Source of the DNA: an uncultured Prevotella sp.
Lineage (GTDB): Bacteria > Bacteroidota > Bacteroidia > Bacteroidales > Bacteroidaceae
Assembly (NCBI GenBank): GCA_900545525.1
Contig: UQZX01000013.1
Coordinates: 1 to 64,000, forward strand
Direction: 5' to 3'
DNA: 64,000 nt
Shown here: piece after piece, positions 1 to 8,100 of the stretch
Layout of the letters: each line of letters opens with the position of its first letter
How positions within the stretch are numbered: position 1 is the stretch's first letter
The notes under the pieces: model-generated
What the model was told of the DNA's origin: nothing
Seen by the model: only the letters and a program-made list of their open reading frames with translations
Database searches by the model: none
Position numbers and translations under genes: made by a program

Positions 1-161
1 CCGACCGAACGTAAGAGGATGTTTATTAATAACTTACAGAGTTGATACAATTCGTTGAATTCACGTTAATATAATAAATGTGAATGTGCAGACAAAAGAG
101 GCGGGCTGCATATTATAGAGATTATATCTTCAGACTTGTTATATCAGAGACACACCGTTGG

Positions 162-896
162 TTATTCTATATCGAAATATTTCTCCAGTTCCTTGCCTGC
201 AGCACCGTTCCTGTTGTCAAGGTCTTTTATTATCACGCCGTGTTCGAGCAGGGCGATGCGTGTACATATATCTTCGGTGTGTGCGAGGTTATGGCTGCTT
301 ATGAGAATTGTGGCTCCGGTTTCGCTGTTGTATCTCACAATCAGTTTTTTCAGCATGTTTTGACTTGTTGGGTCGAGAAAGTTAAACGGTTCATCGAGTA
401 TTATAAGTTGCGGATGATGCAGCATGGCGGATATGATACCCACTTTCTGTTTGTTTCCTGCCGAAAGGTTGCGGATGAGTTTCTTTTGTCCGAGTATCTC
501 ACCGCCCATGAACATTTCGAATTCTTTAAGATGGGTGTCGGTGGCTTCATTGCTTAAGTTGTTTACCTTGCCAATGAAATAAAAATACTCTTCAGGTGTA
601 AGGAAATCTATAAGAAAGCCTTCGTCTATGTATGCGCCGGTCATTGCTTTCCATTCTTCGGATGATGTAGGGTCTATTTCGGTTTCGGTGTTTGCCTCTT
701 TTCCGGTCGGATACATTCTGATATTGCCTTGATCGCATTTTATCAGGTCAAGTATAGAACGGAACAAGGTTGTTTTGCCTGCACCGTTGTTTCCGACCAA
801 TCCTATAATTTCACTGTTGTGGGTTTTGAATTCGTTGATATCAAGTACGGTATTATCACCGAAGGTCTTTATAAGGTTGCTTATTTCAAGTCTCAT
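162..896 (-). CDS. ABC transporter ATP-binding protein
   Basis: This is a 244-residue ATPase subunit of an ABC exporter, expected on the cytoplasmic face of the inner membrane. Visible motifs are Walker A GNNGAGKT (about residues 35-42), a variant signature LSAGNKQ instead of LSGGQ (about 148), Walker B LIILDEP (about 163-169) and a switch His in SSHNL. The length is normal for a stand-alone ATPase. The partner permease is not visible; it would be expected beyond the left edge, since the gene is read leftwards and nothing recognisable lies in 1-161. It sits 3' of secA after a repeat-filled spacer. The substrate cannot be inferred. Confidence 0.9.
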   Translation of the reverse strand: MRLEISNLIKTFGDNTVLDINEFKTHNSEIIGLVGNNGAGKTTLFRSILDLIKCDQGNIRMYPTGKEANTETEIDPTSSEEWKAMTGAYIDEGFLIDFLTPEEYFYFIGKVNNLSNEATDTHLKEFEMFMGGEILGQKKLIRNLSAGNKQKVGIISAMLHHPQLIILDEPFNFLDPTSQNMLKKLIVRYNSETGATILISSHNLAHTEDICTRIALLEHGVIIKDLDNRNGAAGKELEKYFDIE

Positions 897-902
897 GGTT
901 TT

Positions 903-1155
903 GAATTACGAGTTTTGAGTTACGAATTACGAATTGTTCTCGCTTTGCTGCGATGAAAAGTTTTTAGAATTACGAGTTTTGAGTTACGAATTACGAATTG
1001 TTCTCGCTTCGCTGCGATGAAGAGTTTTTAGAATTACGAGTTTTGAGTTATGAATTACGAATTTAGGGCTACGCAGTTGTAATTTATTAATTCATCATCG
1101 CAGCGAAGCGAGAACAATTCGTAATTCGTAACTCCAAATTCGTAATTCAAAATTC
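903..1155. repeat. 64-bp tandem repeat with 39-bp inverted arm
   Basis: About two and a half copies of a 64-bp unit begin at 903, 967 and 1031, rich in the word GAATTACGA. An inverted partial copy follows at about 1094-1155. Positions 982-1020 and 1095-1133 are perfect 39-bp reverse complements separated by 74 bp, so a long hairpin is possible. The region lies between the end of secA and the start of the ABC ATPase gene and has no credible ORF. Confidence 0.9.
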
Positions 1156-1159
1156 TTAA

Positions 1160-4100
1160 TTAAACAAGTCCTTTGCCGTGGCAGTTCTTAAACTTCTTTC
1201 CGCTTCCGCATGGACATGGGTCGTTGCGTCCCGGCATCTTGTCCTTGCGTATAGGCATCTGGCGCTGAGGAGCGGCGTTCTCACGTGTGTCATGGCTTGC
1301 GGCAGCCCTCTGTTCCGGATCAGTGAGATCGTCTTTCTGCTCGTTGTAACGTTGTGTACGCTGTTCGGGAGCAGCCTCTTGTACCTCATTCTGTTGTATC
1401 TCAGGTATCTGTCCACGCATGAGTATGCCCACGATGCGGTTGTTCATCTGGTCTACCATGTCATCGAACAGCTTGACGCTTTCCAGCTTGAAGATTACAA
1501 GCGGGTCTTTCTGTTCGTAAGACGCGTTTTGCACGCTGTGCTTAAGCTCGTCGAGCGAACGCAGGTTCTCTTTCCAACAGTCGTCGATTATGTGTAGCAG
1601 TATAGTCTTTTCAAACTGTTTTACAACGCTCTTGCCTTCAGTCTCATAAGCTTCTTTCAAATCGCATGGTATGTTGTATACACGCTTTCCGTCTGTGATA
1701 GGCACCATTATGCGCTCGTACATGCTGCCCTGATTTTCGTAAACCTGCTTTATTACAGGATATCCGACGGACTGTATACGGTCTGTCTTGCGCTTGAAGT
1801 CTGCCATTGCTATCTGGAATGATTTCTCGGCTATGGTATCCTTGCTTTCATTTACGAACTCCTCGTTGCTGAACGGACATTCCATGGCAAGTATTTTCAT
1901 AAACTCATCCTGACATCCCTCATAGTCATTCTTTTCTATGATGCTTACAACACGGTCCCAAATGATGTTGGTGATATCCATGCCAATACGCTCTCCCATG
2001 AGTGCATGCTTACGCTTTTCGTATACGACGGTACGCTGCTTGTTCATCACATCATCATATTCGAGCAGGCGTTTACGTATGCCGAAGTTGTTTTCCTCAA
2101 CCTTTTTCTGTGCGTGCTCTATACTTCGTGATATCATCGGGCTTTCAATACGGTCGCCTTCCTTAAATCCGAGCTTGTCCATTACGCGTGCAATACGCTC
2201 GCTTGCAAACAGGCGCATGAGCTTGTCTTCAAGGGAAACGTAGAAAACAGAGCTTCCCGGGTCTCCCTGACGACCGGCACGGCCACGCAACTGCCTGTCC
2301 ACACGGCGGCTCTCGTGGCGTTCTGTACCAATAATGGCAAGACCGCCGGCAGCTTTGACCTCCTGAGAGAGCTTGATGTCGGTACCACGACCTGCCATGT
2401 TCGTGGCAATGGTTACAGCACCGAGCAGTCTTTCTTCTTCGTGAGTGTTACCAGCTTCATCCTTTATTGTCACCGTTCCCAAACGGCTCTGACCGGCAAG
2501 GGCAACGATGTCAGCTTCTTTTTGATGAAGCTTGGCATTAAGTACCTGATGAGGAATCTTGCGCATGTTGAGCATCTTTGACAGCAACTCGGATATTTCG
2601 ACAGATGTTGTTCCGACAAGTGTCGGTCTGCCGGAGTTGCGCATTTCGATGATTTCATCTATGACGGCATTGTATTTCTCACGTGAAGTCTTGTAGATGC
2701 GGTCGTCCATGTCGTTGCGGGCAATGGGCTTGTTGGTTGGAATTTCAACAACATCAAGCTTGTAGATGTCCCAAAATTCGCCTGCTTCCGTGCTTGCCGT
2801 ACCTGTCATTCCAGACAGTTTGTGGTACATGCGGAAGTAGTTCTGCAGTGTAATCGTAGCGAAAGTCTGTGTTGCCTCTTTTACTTTTACATGTTCCTTG
2901 GCTTCAATAGCCTGATGCAGTCCGTCGCTCCACTGGCGTCCCTCCATTATACGTCCGGTCTGCTCGTCTACAATCTTAACCTCTCCGTCCATAACGACAT
3001 ACTCGTCGTCTTTGTTGAACATTGTATATGCCTTCAGCAGCTGCTGTATTGTGTGTACACGCTCGCTCTGTACGGCATAGTGGTTGAGCAGTTCATCCTT
3101 TTTGTCAAGACGCTGCTGTGCGTCAAGGTCTTTCTCGTTTTCGAGGTTTGACAGTTCGGTGGTGATATCAGGCAGCACGAACAACTCTTTATCATTGACC
3201 TGTTTTGCCAGCCATTCTGTTCCCTTGTCGGTAAGATCGGCGGAATTAAGTTTCTCGTCTACGACAAAATACAACGGCTCAACAGCCTCCGGCATGCGGC
3301 GGTTATTGTTTTCCATGTATATCTCTTCGGTTTTCAGCATTCCTGCTTTTATTCCTTCTTCAGAGAGATATTTGATGAGAGGTTTGTTCTTTGGGAGTGA
3401 TTTGTGGGAACGGTATAAGCTCAGGAAACCTTCGTCAATAAGTTTTTGGTCGTTCTTTTCCCTTCCTTCCGATATCTTTTGCTTTGCATCGGCAAGATAC
3501 TGTGTGGCAAGTTTTCGCTGAACATCGACAAGACGTTCTACAAGCGGCTGATATTCTTCAAACATCTGGTCGTCTCCGTTGGGAACCGGACCGGAAATGA
3601 TAAGCGGTGTACGCGCATCGTCGATAAGAACGGAGTCTACCTCGTCGACAATTGCATAGTTGTGAGCGCGCTGTACGAGGTCGGCAGGCGATATTGCCAT
3701 GTTGTCGCGCAGGTAGTCAAAGCCGAACTCGTTGTTTGTACCGAATGTAATATCTGCCTGATAAGCCTTGCGACGTTCAGGGGAATTGGGGCGGTGCTTG
3801 TCAATGCAGTCTACGGACAAGCCGTTGAACTCGTAAAGTGGCCCCATCCATTCGGAGTCGCGTTTTGCCAGATAGTCGTTGACTGTAACGACATGTACAC
3901 CGTTACCTGTAAGGGCATTTAGAAATACCGGCAATGTTGCAACAAGGGTCTTACCCTCACCAGTTGCCATCTCGGCTATTTTTCCCTGATGAAGCACGGC
4001 TCCTCCGAACAACTGCACATCATAGTGCACCATGTCCCATTTCATGTCGTTGCCGCCTGCAATCCAATGGTTACTGTATATGGCATTTTCGCCTTCAATA

Positions 4101-4537
4101 CGTACGAAATCTTTTGTTATTGCCAGCTCCCGGTCGAAGTCGTTTGCCGTAACGACAATCTCTTCGTTTTCTGCAAACCTGCGTGCCGTTTCTTTTACAA
4201 TGCTGAAAGCAACGGGCATAACTTCGTTAAGAGCCTTCTCATATTCTTCAAGAACCTCTTTTTCGAGCTTGTCTATCTGATTGAATATTTCTTCACGCTC
4301 GTCTATGGGAGTGTCTTCTATTTTTGCTTTTAGCTCGCTTATCTGAGCTTTCTGTTCCTTTGCCGAGTTTTGTACGTACATCTTAATCTCTTCTGTACGT
4401 GCCCGGAGAGCGTTGTTGTCGAGTGCTTTTATTTCTGGATATTTTTCTTTAACTTTTTCAACTAACGGCTGAATAAGTTTCATGTCACGTGTCGATTTGT
4501 CACCGAACAATGATTTTAAAAAACTATTAAACCCCAT
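1160..4537 (-). CDS. secA: Preprotein translocase ATPase SecA
   Basis: SecA is the motor ATPase that drives preproteins through SecYEG. The 1125-residue product shows the N-terminal helicase core with Walker A (ATGEGKT), the VNDYLAKRD segment, DEVDSVLIDDARTPLIISG in the DEAD region, the preprotein cross-linking and second helicase domains (AGRGTDIKL, QLRGRAGRQGDPG), and a C-terminal zinc-binding SEC-C motif (CPCGSGKKFKNCH). It is longer than the roughly 900 residues of E. coli SecA; extra sequence lies within NBD1/PPXD, as is usual in Bacteroidota. A minus-strand TAAATTTG element at 4586-4579 could be its promoter. Confidence 0.98.
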   Translation of the reverse strand: MGFNSFLKSLFGDKSTRDMKLIQPLVEKVKEKYPEIKALDNNALRARTEEIKMYVQNSAKEQKAQISELKAKIEDTPIDEREEIFNQIDKLEKEVLEEYEKALNEVMPVAFSIVKETARRFAENEEIVVTANDFDRELAITKDFVRIEGENAIYSNHWIAGGNDMKWDMVHYDVQLFGGAVLHQGKIAEMATGEGKTLVATLPVFLNALTGNGVHVVTVNDYLAKRDSEWMGPLYEFNGLSVDCIDKHRPNSPERRKAYQADITFGTNNEFGFDYLRDNMAISPADLVQRAHNYAIVDEVDSVLIDDARTPLIISGPVPNGDDQMFEEYQPLVERLVDVQRKLATQYLADAKQKISEGREKNDQKLIDEGFLSLYRSHKSLPKNKPLIKYLSEEGIKAGMLKTEEIYMENNNRRMPEAVEPLYFVVDEKLNSADLTDKGTEWLAKQVNDKELFVLPDITTELSNLENEKDLDAQQRLDKKDELLNHYAVQSERVHTIQQLLKAYTMFNKDDEYVVMDGEVKIVDEQTGRIMEGRQWSDGLHQAIEAKEHVKVKEATQTFATITLQNYFRMYHKLSGMTGTASTEAGEFWDIYKLDVVEIPTNKPIARNDMDDRIYKTSREKYNAVIDEIIEMRNSGRPTLVGTTSVEISELLSKMLNMRKIPHQVLNAKLHQKEADIVALAGQSRLGTVTIKDEAGNTHEEERLLGAVTIATNMAGRGTDIKLSQEVKAAGGLAIIGTERHESRRVDRQLRGRAGRQGDPGSSVFYVSLEDKLMRLFASERIARVMDKLGFKEGDRIESPMISRSIEHAQKKVEENNFGIRKRLLEYDDVMNKQRTVVYEKRKHALMGERIGMDITNIIWDRVVSIIEKNDYEGCQDEFMKILAMECPFSNEEFVNESKDTIAEKSFQIAMADFKRKTDRIQSVGYPVIKQVYENQGSMYERIMVPITDGKRVYNIPCDLKEAYETEGKSVVKQFEKTILLHIIDDCWKENLRSLDELKHSVQNASYEQKDPLVIFKLESVKLFDDMVDQMNNRIVGILMRGQIPEIQQNEVQEAAPEQRTQRYNEQKDDLTDPEQRAAASHDTRENAAPQRQMPIRKDKMPGRNDPCPCGSGKKFKNCHGKGLV

Positions 4538-4578
4538 TTCTTATATTTATTATTATTTATACAACTTATAAAGTCGTG

Positions 4579-4586
4579 CAAATTTA
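4579..4586 (-). promoter_or_regulatory. Putative -7 element of secA promoter
   Basis: The minus strand reads TAAATTTG, matching the Bacteroidota -7 consensus TAnnTTTG, 41 nt upstream of the secA ATG. No clear -33 TTTG is seen. Confidence 0.45.
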
Positions 4587-4661
4587 CGAATTTTATTTGT
4601 TAAAGAGCACGAACGATATGATTATTTGATTTTCTATGCACCTTATTATAAGGCATTTTCG

Positions 4662-6068
4662 TTAAAATAGCGGGAAGGATGAACAGGCGTTGGGCGCCCT
4701 TATTTGAATAACTTTGGCAATTGACGGTGCTATCCTGTCTATTGTCACCGGTTCGTCTATCTGTTGCGGAGCTTTTCCCGAACCGTAGAATATTATGGGA
4801 AAAGGTGTATAATTTATATTTGATATATATTCCTGCCTGTTGTCTTCGTTAACGAGCTTCCAGCCTGGAGCCGTCTCTATTATGATGTCTCCGCAGTTGA
4901 AGATGTTGTATCCGTTTCGTATCTTTTCGCTTCCAGACTTTTCTGATGCCATCAGACTTTCGTTGGTGTATACATTCTGTACTCCGGAATTCTGCATGAG
5001 AAATATCTGAGAGCGGTCAAGTATCTCGCTTATGTTCAGGCGTTTTTGGTCAATAAGCTTAATATTGAGATATATCTGGTTGTAAAAGCATCCTTCTATA
5101 TATTGGTCGCGTCCGTATATTGCACTTAGATACATGTTCAGCAGGTTTGATGTCCTGTTTATGTAGAACGTACCAGAGGGAACTTTATATTTTGAATAAT
5201 CGGTGCAGGGTTCCTCGTTATATCCGGTTCCGGATATGACGAACAAGACGTTGCCCGTGCCTATTGTTTTTTCAATATTCGATATCAGTCTGCCTAAGGC
5301 GTAGTCAAGCTGTGTATATGTTTTTTGTATATTTAGTTCTTTCGGCTCTTTGTTGTTGCCAGTAGCATCATAAGTGACAAACAACATGTCCGTTACGTCA
5401 TCCCTGCCCATTGAGTTGAAGTTCATACACTGCAATGCCATTTCCGTGACGCGGTCGTTAGTGCTGTTTATTGCAGAAAGGTCTGTCTTATTGTATATAT
5501 CCAGCCATTGCGGCAGCTTCTTGTTATAATATTTTGAAGAGCACCAATGGTCGCTGCTGTCAATCCAATATGCACCGTCTGCGGCATGTCCGGCAGATAA
5601 TATAGCGGCATCAGGCTTTTGGGCGATGCCATATATTATTGCATTGCCGTTTGTCGCGATTTTCAGTTCGTCGCCGATTGTCGATGTTGCAATGTTTGCA
5701 GGAGAATAACAGTCGTATCTGTCATTGTTTACACAATATGTTGGCTTAAGCGTGTTTCGGTCGAGCCATTCGATTCCGACTATACTATTATAATAAGGTG
5801 ATGTGCCTGTCGATATGGATGCAATTGCAGACGCCCTGTCTGTTGGATAAAAAGGAATATGACCGGATGTGTAAACCGTACCTTTTTCCAGAAGTTGCTT
5901 GAAACCGTCTACTCCGTATAGGTATGCAAATTTTTCAAGATAGTCTGTACGTAGCTGTTCTATGGTGATGCTTACGACAAGTTTTGGCGACTGTCTTACT
6001 GCAAGTGCCTGCATGTTTATTGCATGTACGGCTGCCAGTAGCGTTATTCCTATATACTTGTGCTTCAT
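4662..6068 (-). CDS. PafA-like alkaline phosphatase homologue, probably catalytically inactive
   Basis: The 468-residue product has a signal peptide and clearly follows the PafA-type alkaline phosphatase fold (PKLVV, YLEKF, IVGIEW, ILSAGH, IAPSIAKV landmarks). The catalytic positions known for PafA are mostly altered. The metal-ligand Asp in the N-terminal DQMR-type motif is Glu (IEQLR), the nucleophile Thr region PTxT is PTDR, the Asn of GNDW is Ile, DYVGH is DATGN, the SADHG metal pair is ISGTG, and the final THVP-type His is in YTPFP. It is also shorter than the usual 520-550 residues. It overlaps the upstream DUF4105 gene by 4 bp, so the two are co-transcribed. A periplasmic non-enzymatic (binding or scaffold) role is inferred. 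Confidence 0.85.
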   Translation of the reverse strand: MKHKYIGITLLAAVHAINMQALAVRQSPKLVVSITIEQLRTDYLEKFAYLYGVDGFKQLLEKGTVYTSGHIPFYPTDRASAIASISTGTSPYYNSIVGIEWLDRNTLKPTYCVNNDRYDCYSPANIATSTIGDELKIATNGNAIIYGIAQKPDAAILSAGHAADGAYWIDSSDHWCSSKYYNKKLPQWLDIYNKTDLSAINSTNDRVTEMALQCMNFNSMGRDDVTDMLFVTYDATGNNKEPKELNIQKTYTQLDYALGRLISNIEKTIGTGNVLFVISGTGYNEEPCTDYSKYKVPSGTFYINRTSNLLNMYLSAIYGRDQYIEGCFYNQIYLNIKLIDQKRLNISEILDRSQIFLMQNSGVQNVYTNESLMASEKSGSEKIRNGYNIFNCGDIIIETAPGWKLVNEDNRQEYISNINYTPFPIIFYGSGKAPQQIDEPVTIDRIAPSIAKVIQIRAPNACSSFPLF

Positions 6069-7276
6069 ACAATCTGTCTGTTATATATATTACTTAAACA
6101 TCTTGTCAGTAATGCCAGTGCCAAGATGCACATACCCTCAGCATAACACTGTATGAGACCTCCTGTTAAAAAGACCGCCAGGCATACTGAGGCGTATATC
6201 CAGTATTTATCCTTCATCCTCTTCCTTGAACGTTGGGCTGTTCTGTATACAAAGAATAGGGACAAAGGATTTAATATGAGTATCTGTAGGTTTAATGTAG
6301 TCGTAGGATGCTGTGAGAATAACATTACGAAGATTATTATACCCGCCAGACCTGTTGTCAGCATATAAATCAAATCAAGTCCCCACATGGCTTTCCTTGT
6401 CTTTATCTCAATGATTACGGATATTACAGATATGATAAGTAGTGCAAATGCACAATGTATGGGACGCGGCGTTAAACTGAAATCTACGGTCTTTTTAAAC
6501 GGACCATTTATCCAGCCTGACCTCTTGACAAGAGGTTGTTCTCCTTTTCCTGTGCCGGTAATTGTTGCTTCCTGAAAATCGTCTTTCAGATTTTCCGGTA
6601 AAAACTGTTCTTGCCTATATCCGATAGGCATGTCTGCCTTTAAGCCAAGCAGAAGGTCATTGCCGAAACGTGCCCATGGGTGGTGTTCGTTATACAAATG
6701 TATAAAGTCACGGTATGACATCCTTGTTTCGCCTTTTTCGTCTTCAGCATATTTTATCTGCCGATTGTTGCCAATGGCTTGTTCTATGATGTCTCTTGCA
6801 CGTGTCGTACAGTTGTCGTACAAGTAATTGTATCTGTATGTCCTGTTTTCTGGAAGATAGTTCTTTTCTACGGCTTTTATAAATCTTTCTTTATCTTCTG
6901 TGGAAAGGTTAAGCTCTTGCTCAAAAATCCGCCTTCGTGTAAAATTATACTCTTGCAGAAATCTGTCGAATGGTATAATCCCCATTTCATAGTCTGTCAG
7001 TCCCAGTATGAACCGTGTTATAAAATGAGGCTTGTTGAAAGAGAACATGCCATAGTTTATTGCAATATCAATATTCTGCTCTGTATCCTGATATCTTATT
7101 GCCGTATGACCGTATAGAGAATATACCTCATCCCCAGGCTGGCATGTCAGCAGACTTATACGTTTTGCAGAGTTGTTATTCTCTTTTATGGCAACACTTC
7201 CGTTGTTTGCAAAGGTTAAACAATGGCATAATATCAATAAAGTCAGTGCAATATATATTCTCTTGATTTTTTCCAC
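6065..7276 (-). CDS. DUF4105 (Lnb N-terminal periplasmic domain) membrane protein
   Basis: The ORF is open from 7303, but the GTG at 7276 is preferred because it begins a standard signal peptide (EKIKRIYIALTLLILCHCLTFA) and because a -7-like element lies at 7288-7281, inside the longer version. The resulting product is 403 residues. The N-terminal two thirds is a DUF4105 domain with conserved GDEVYSLYGHTAIR and YNYLYDNCTTRARD, a His/Cys arrangement reminiscent of papain-like folds. The C-terminal third holds about four to five hydrophobic membrane segments. Its stop overlaps the start of the PafA-like gene. The function of DUF4105 proteins is not settled; a cysteine-dependent envelope enzyme is possible. 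Confidence 0.85.
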   Translation of the reverse strand: MEKIKRIYIALTLLILCHCLTFANNGSVAIKENNNSAKRISLLTCQPGDEVYSLYGHTAIRYQDTEQNIDIAINYGMFSFNKPHFITRFILGLTDYEMGIIPFDRFLQEYNFTRRRIFEQELNLSTEDKERFIKAVEKNYLPENRTYRYNYLYDNCTTRARDIIEQAIGNNRQIKYAEDEKGETRMSYRDFIHLYNEHHPWARFGNDLLLGLKADMPIGYRQEQFLPENLKDDFQEATITGTGKGEQPLVKRSGWINGPFKKTVDFSLTPRPIHCAFALLIISVISVIIEIKTRKAMWGLDLIYMLTTGLAGIIIFVMLFSQHPTTTLNLQILILNPLSLFFVYRTAQRSRKRMKDKYWIYASVCLAVFLTGGLIQCYAEGMCILALALLTRCLSNIYNRQIV

Positions 7277-7280
7277 GATG

Positions 7281-7288
7281 CAAAAATA
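7281..7288 (-). promoter_or_regulatory. Putative -7 element, near-leaderless start of DUF4105 gene
   Basis: The minus strand reads TATTTTTG, matching TAnnTTTG, and ends only 4 nt before the GTG at 7276. If used, the transcript would be essentially leaderless. Confidence 0.4.
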
Positions 7289-7333
7289 ACTTATATTTTC
7301 CACTTACCGTGCTGTCGTTTCTTTTTTTTTTAA

Positions 7334-7341
7334 TAATTTTG
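7334..7341 (+). promoter_or_regulatory. Putative -7 element of the coaX operon
   Basis: TAATTTTG matches the Bacteroidota -7 consensus 24 nt upstream of the coaX GTG. A -33 TTTG is not evident. Confidence 0.5.
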
Positions 7342-7365
7342 CACCCCATAAGCTAATTTAGTTAC

Positions 7366-8100
7366 GTGAATATAATAATAGATATAGGCAATACTTGTGT
7401 CAAGTTGGTATGCTTCGACGGCGACAACGTTGTTGAGGAGATGCGTATAGACAAGAATGAAAGCAGCCGCTTGGTTGATTTCTGTGGCAGATATCGCTTT
7501 GAAAAAGGCATATATTCCAATGTCTCAGATTTGGACAATGGTTTTTGCACTGCTATCAAGTCGTTGCCTTTTCCTATGTTGCATTTTGTTAGCGAAAAGA
7601 CTCCTATACCTATTATTAATAAATATGCCACTCCTCAGACGTTAGGAACCGACAGGCTTGCCGCAGCCGTAGGTGCCAATTATCTGCGACCGGATAATGA
7701 CGTTCTCGTTATAGATATAGGCACGTGCCTCACTTTTGACATGGTTTCGGCAAGAGGAGAGTATCTTGGCGGAAACATATCTCCTGGACCTTCAATGCGT
7801 CTTAAAGCACTGAATGCCTATACAGACCGTCTGCCTTTGGTTGACAGAAAGGGATGTGTGAGCCTTATCGGTGATACAACGGAAATGGCAATACGTAGCG
7901 GAGTTATTAATGGTGTTAAATATGAAATAGAAGGGTATATCCGTAATTTTATGGAAGAATATCCTGAACTTTTTGTTTATTTAACGGGAGGGGTGCATCT
8001 AAATTTGCATTTTTCAGAAAAAATGCCCATATTTGCAGATGATTTTATAGTCCCAAAGGGGCTTAACCGTATATTGGAGTATAATAATGGTTTGTTATAG
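7366..8100 (+). CDS. coaX: Type III pantothenate kinase
   Basis: CoaX phosphorylates pantothenate in the first committed step of coenzyme A synthesis, in the cytoplasm. The 244-residue product begins at a GTG and shows the ASKHA-fold phosphate motif IIIDIGNTCVK at the N terminus, GTDRLAA near the middle, DIGTCLTFD and GGNISPGPSMR. These are diagnostic of the type III (CoaX) family rather than CoaA or PanK2. It is the first gene of an envelope run; its 3' end overlaps the following gene by 14 bp, indicating translational coupling. Confidence 0.96.
   Translation: MNIIIDIGNTCVKLVCFDGDNVVEEMRIDKNESSRLVDFCGRYRFEKGIYSNVSDLDNGFCTAIKSLPFPMLHFVSEKTPIPIINKYATPQTLGTDRLAAAVGANYLRPDNDVLVIDIGTCLTFDMVSARGEYLGGNISPGPSMRLKALNAYTDRLPLVDRKGCVSLIGDTTEMAIRSGVINGVKYEIEGYIRNFMEEYPELFVYLTGGVHLNLHFSEKMPIFADDFIVPKGLNRILEYNNGLL

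Noticed and set aside
1..161. Permease gene partner for the ABC ATPase at the left edge
   Set aside because: No start codon on the minus strand opens a frame with protein-like content before the window edge, apart from a short uninformative TTG frame.
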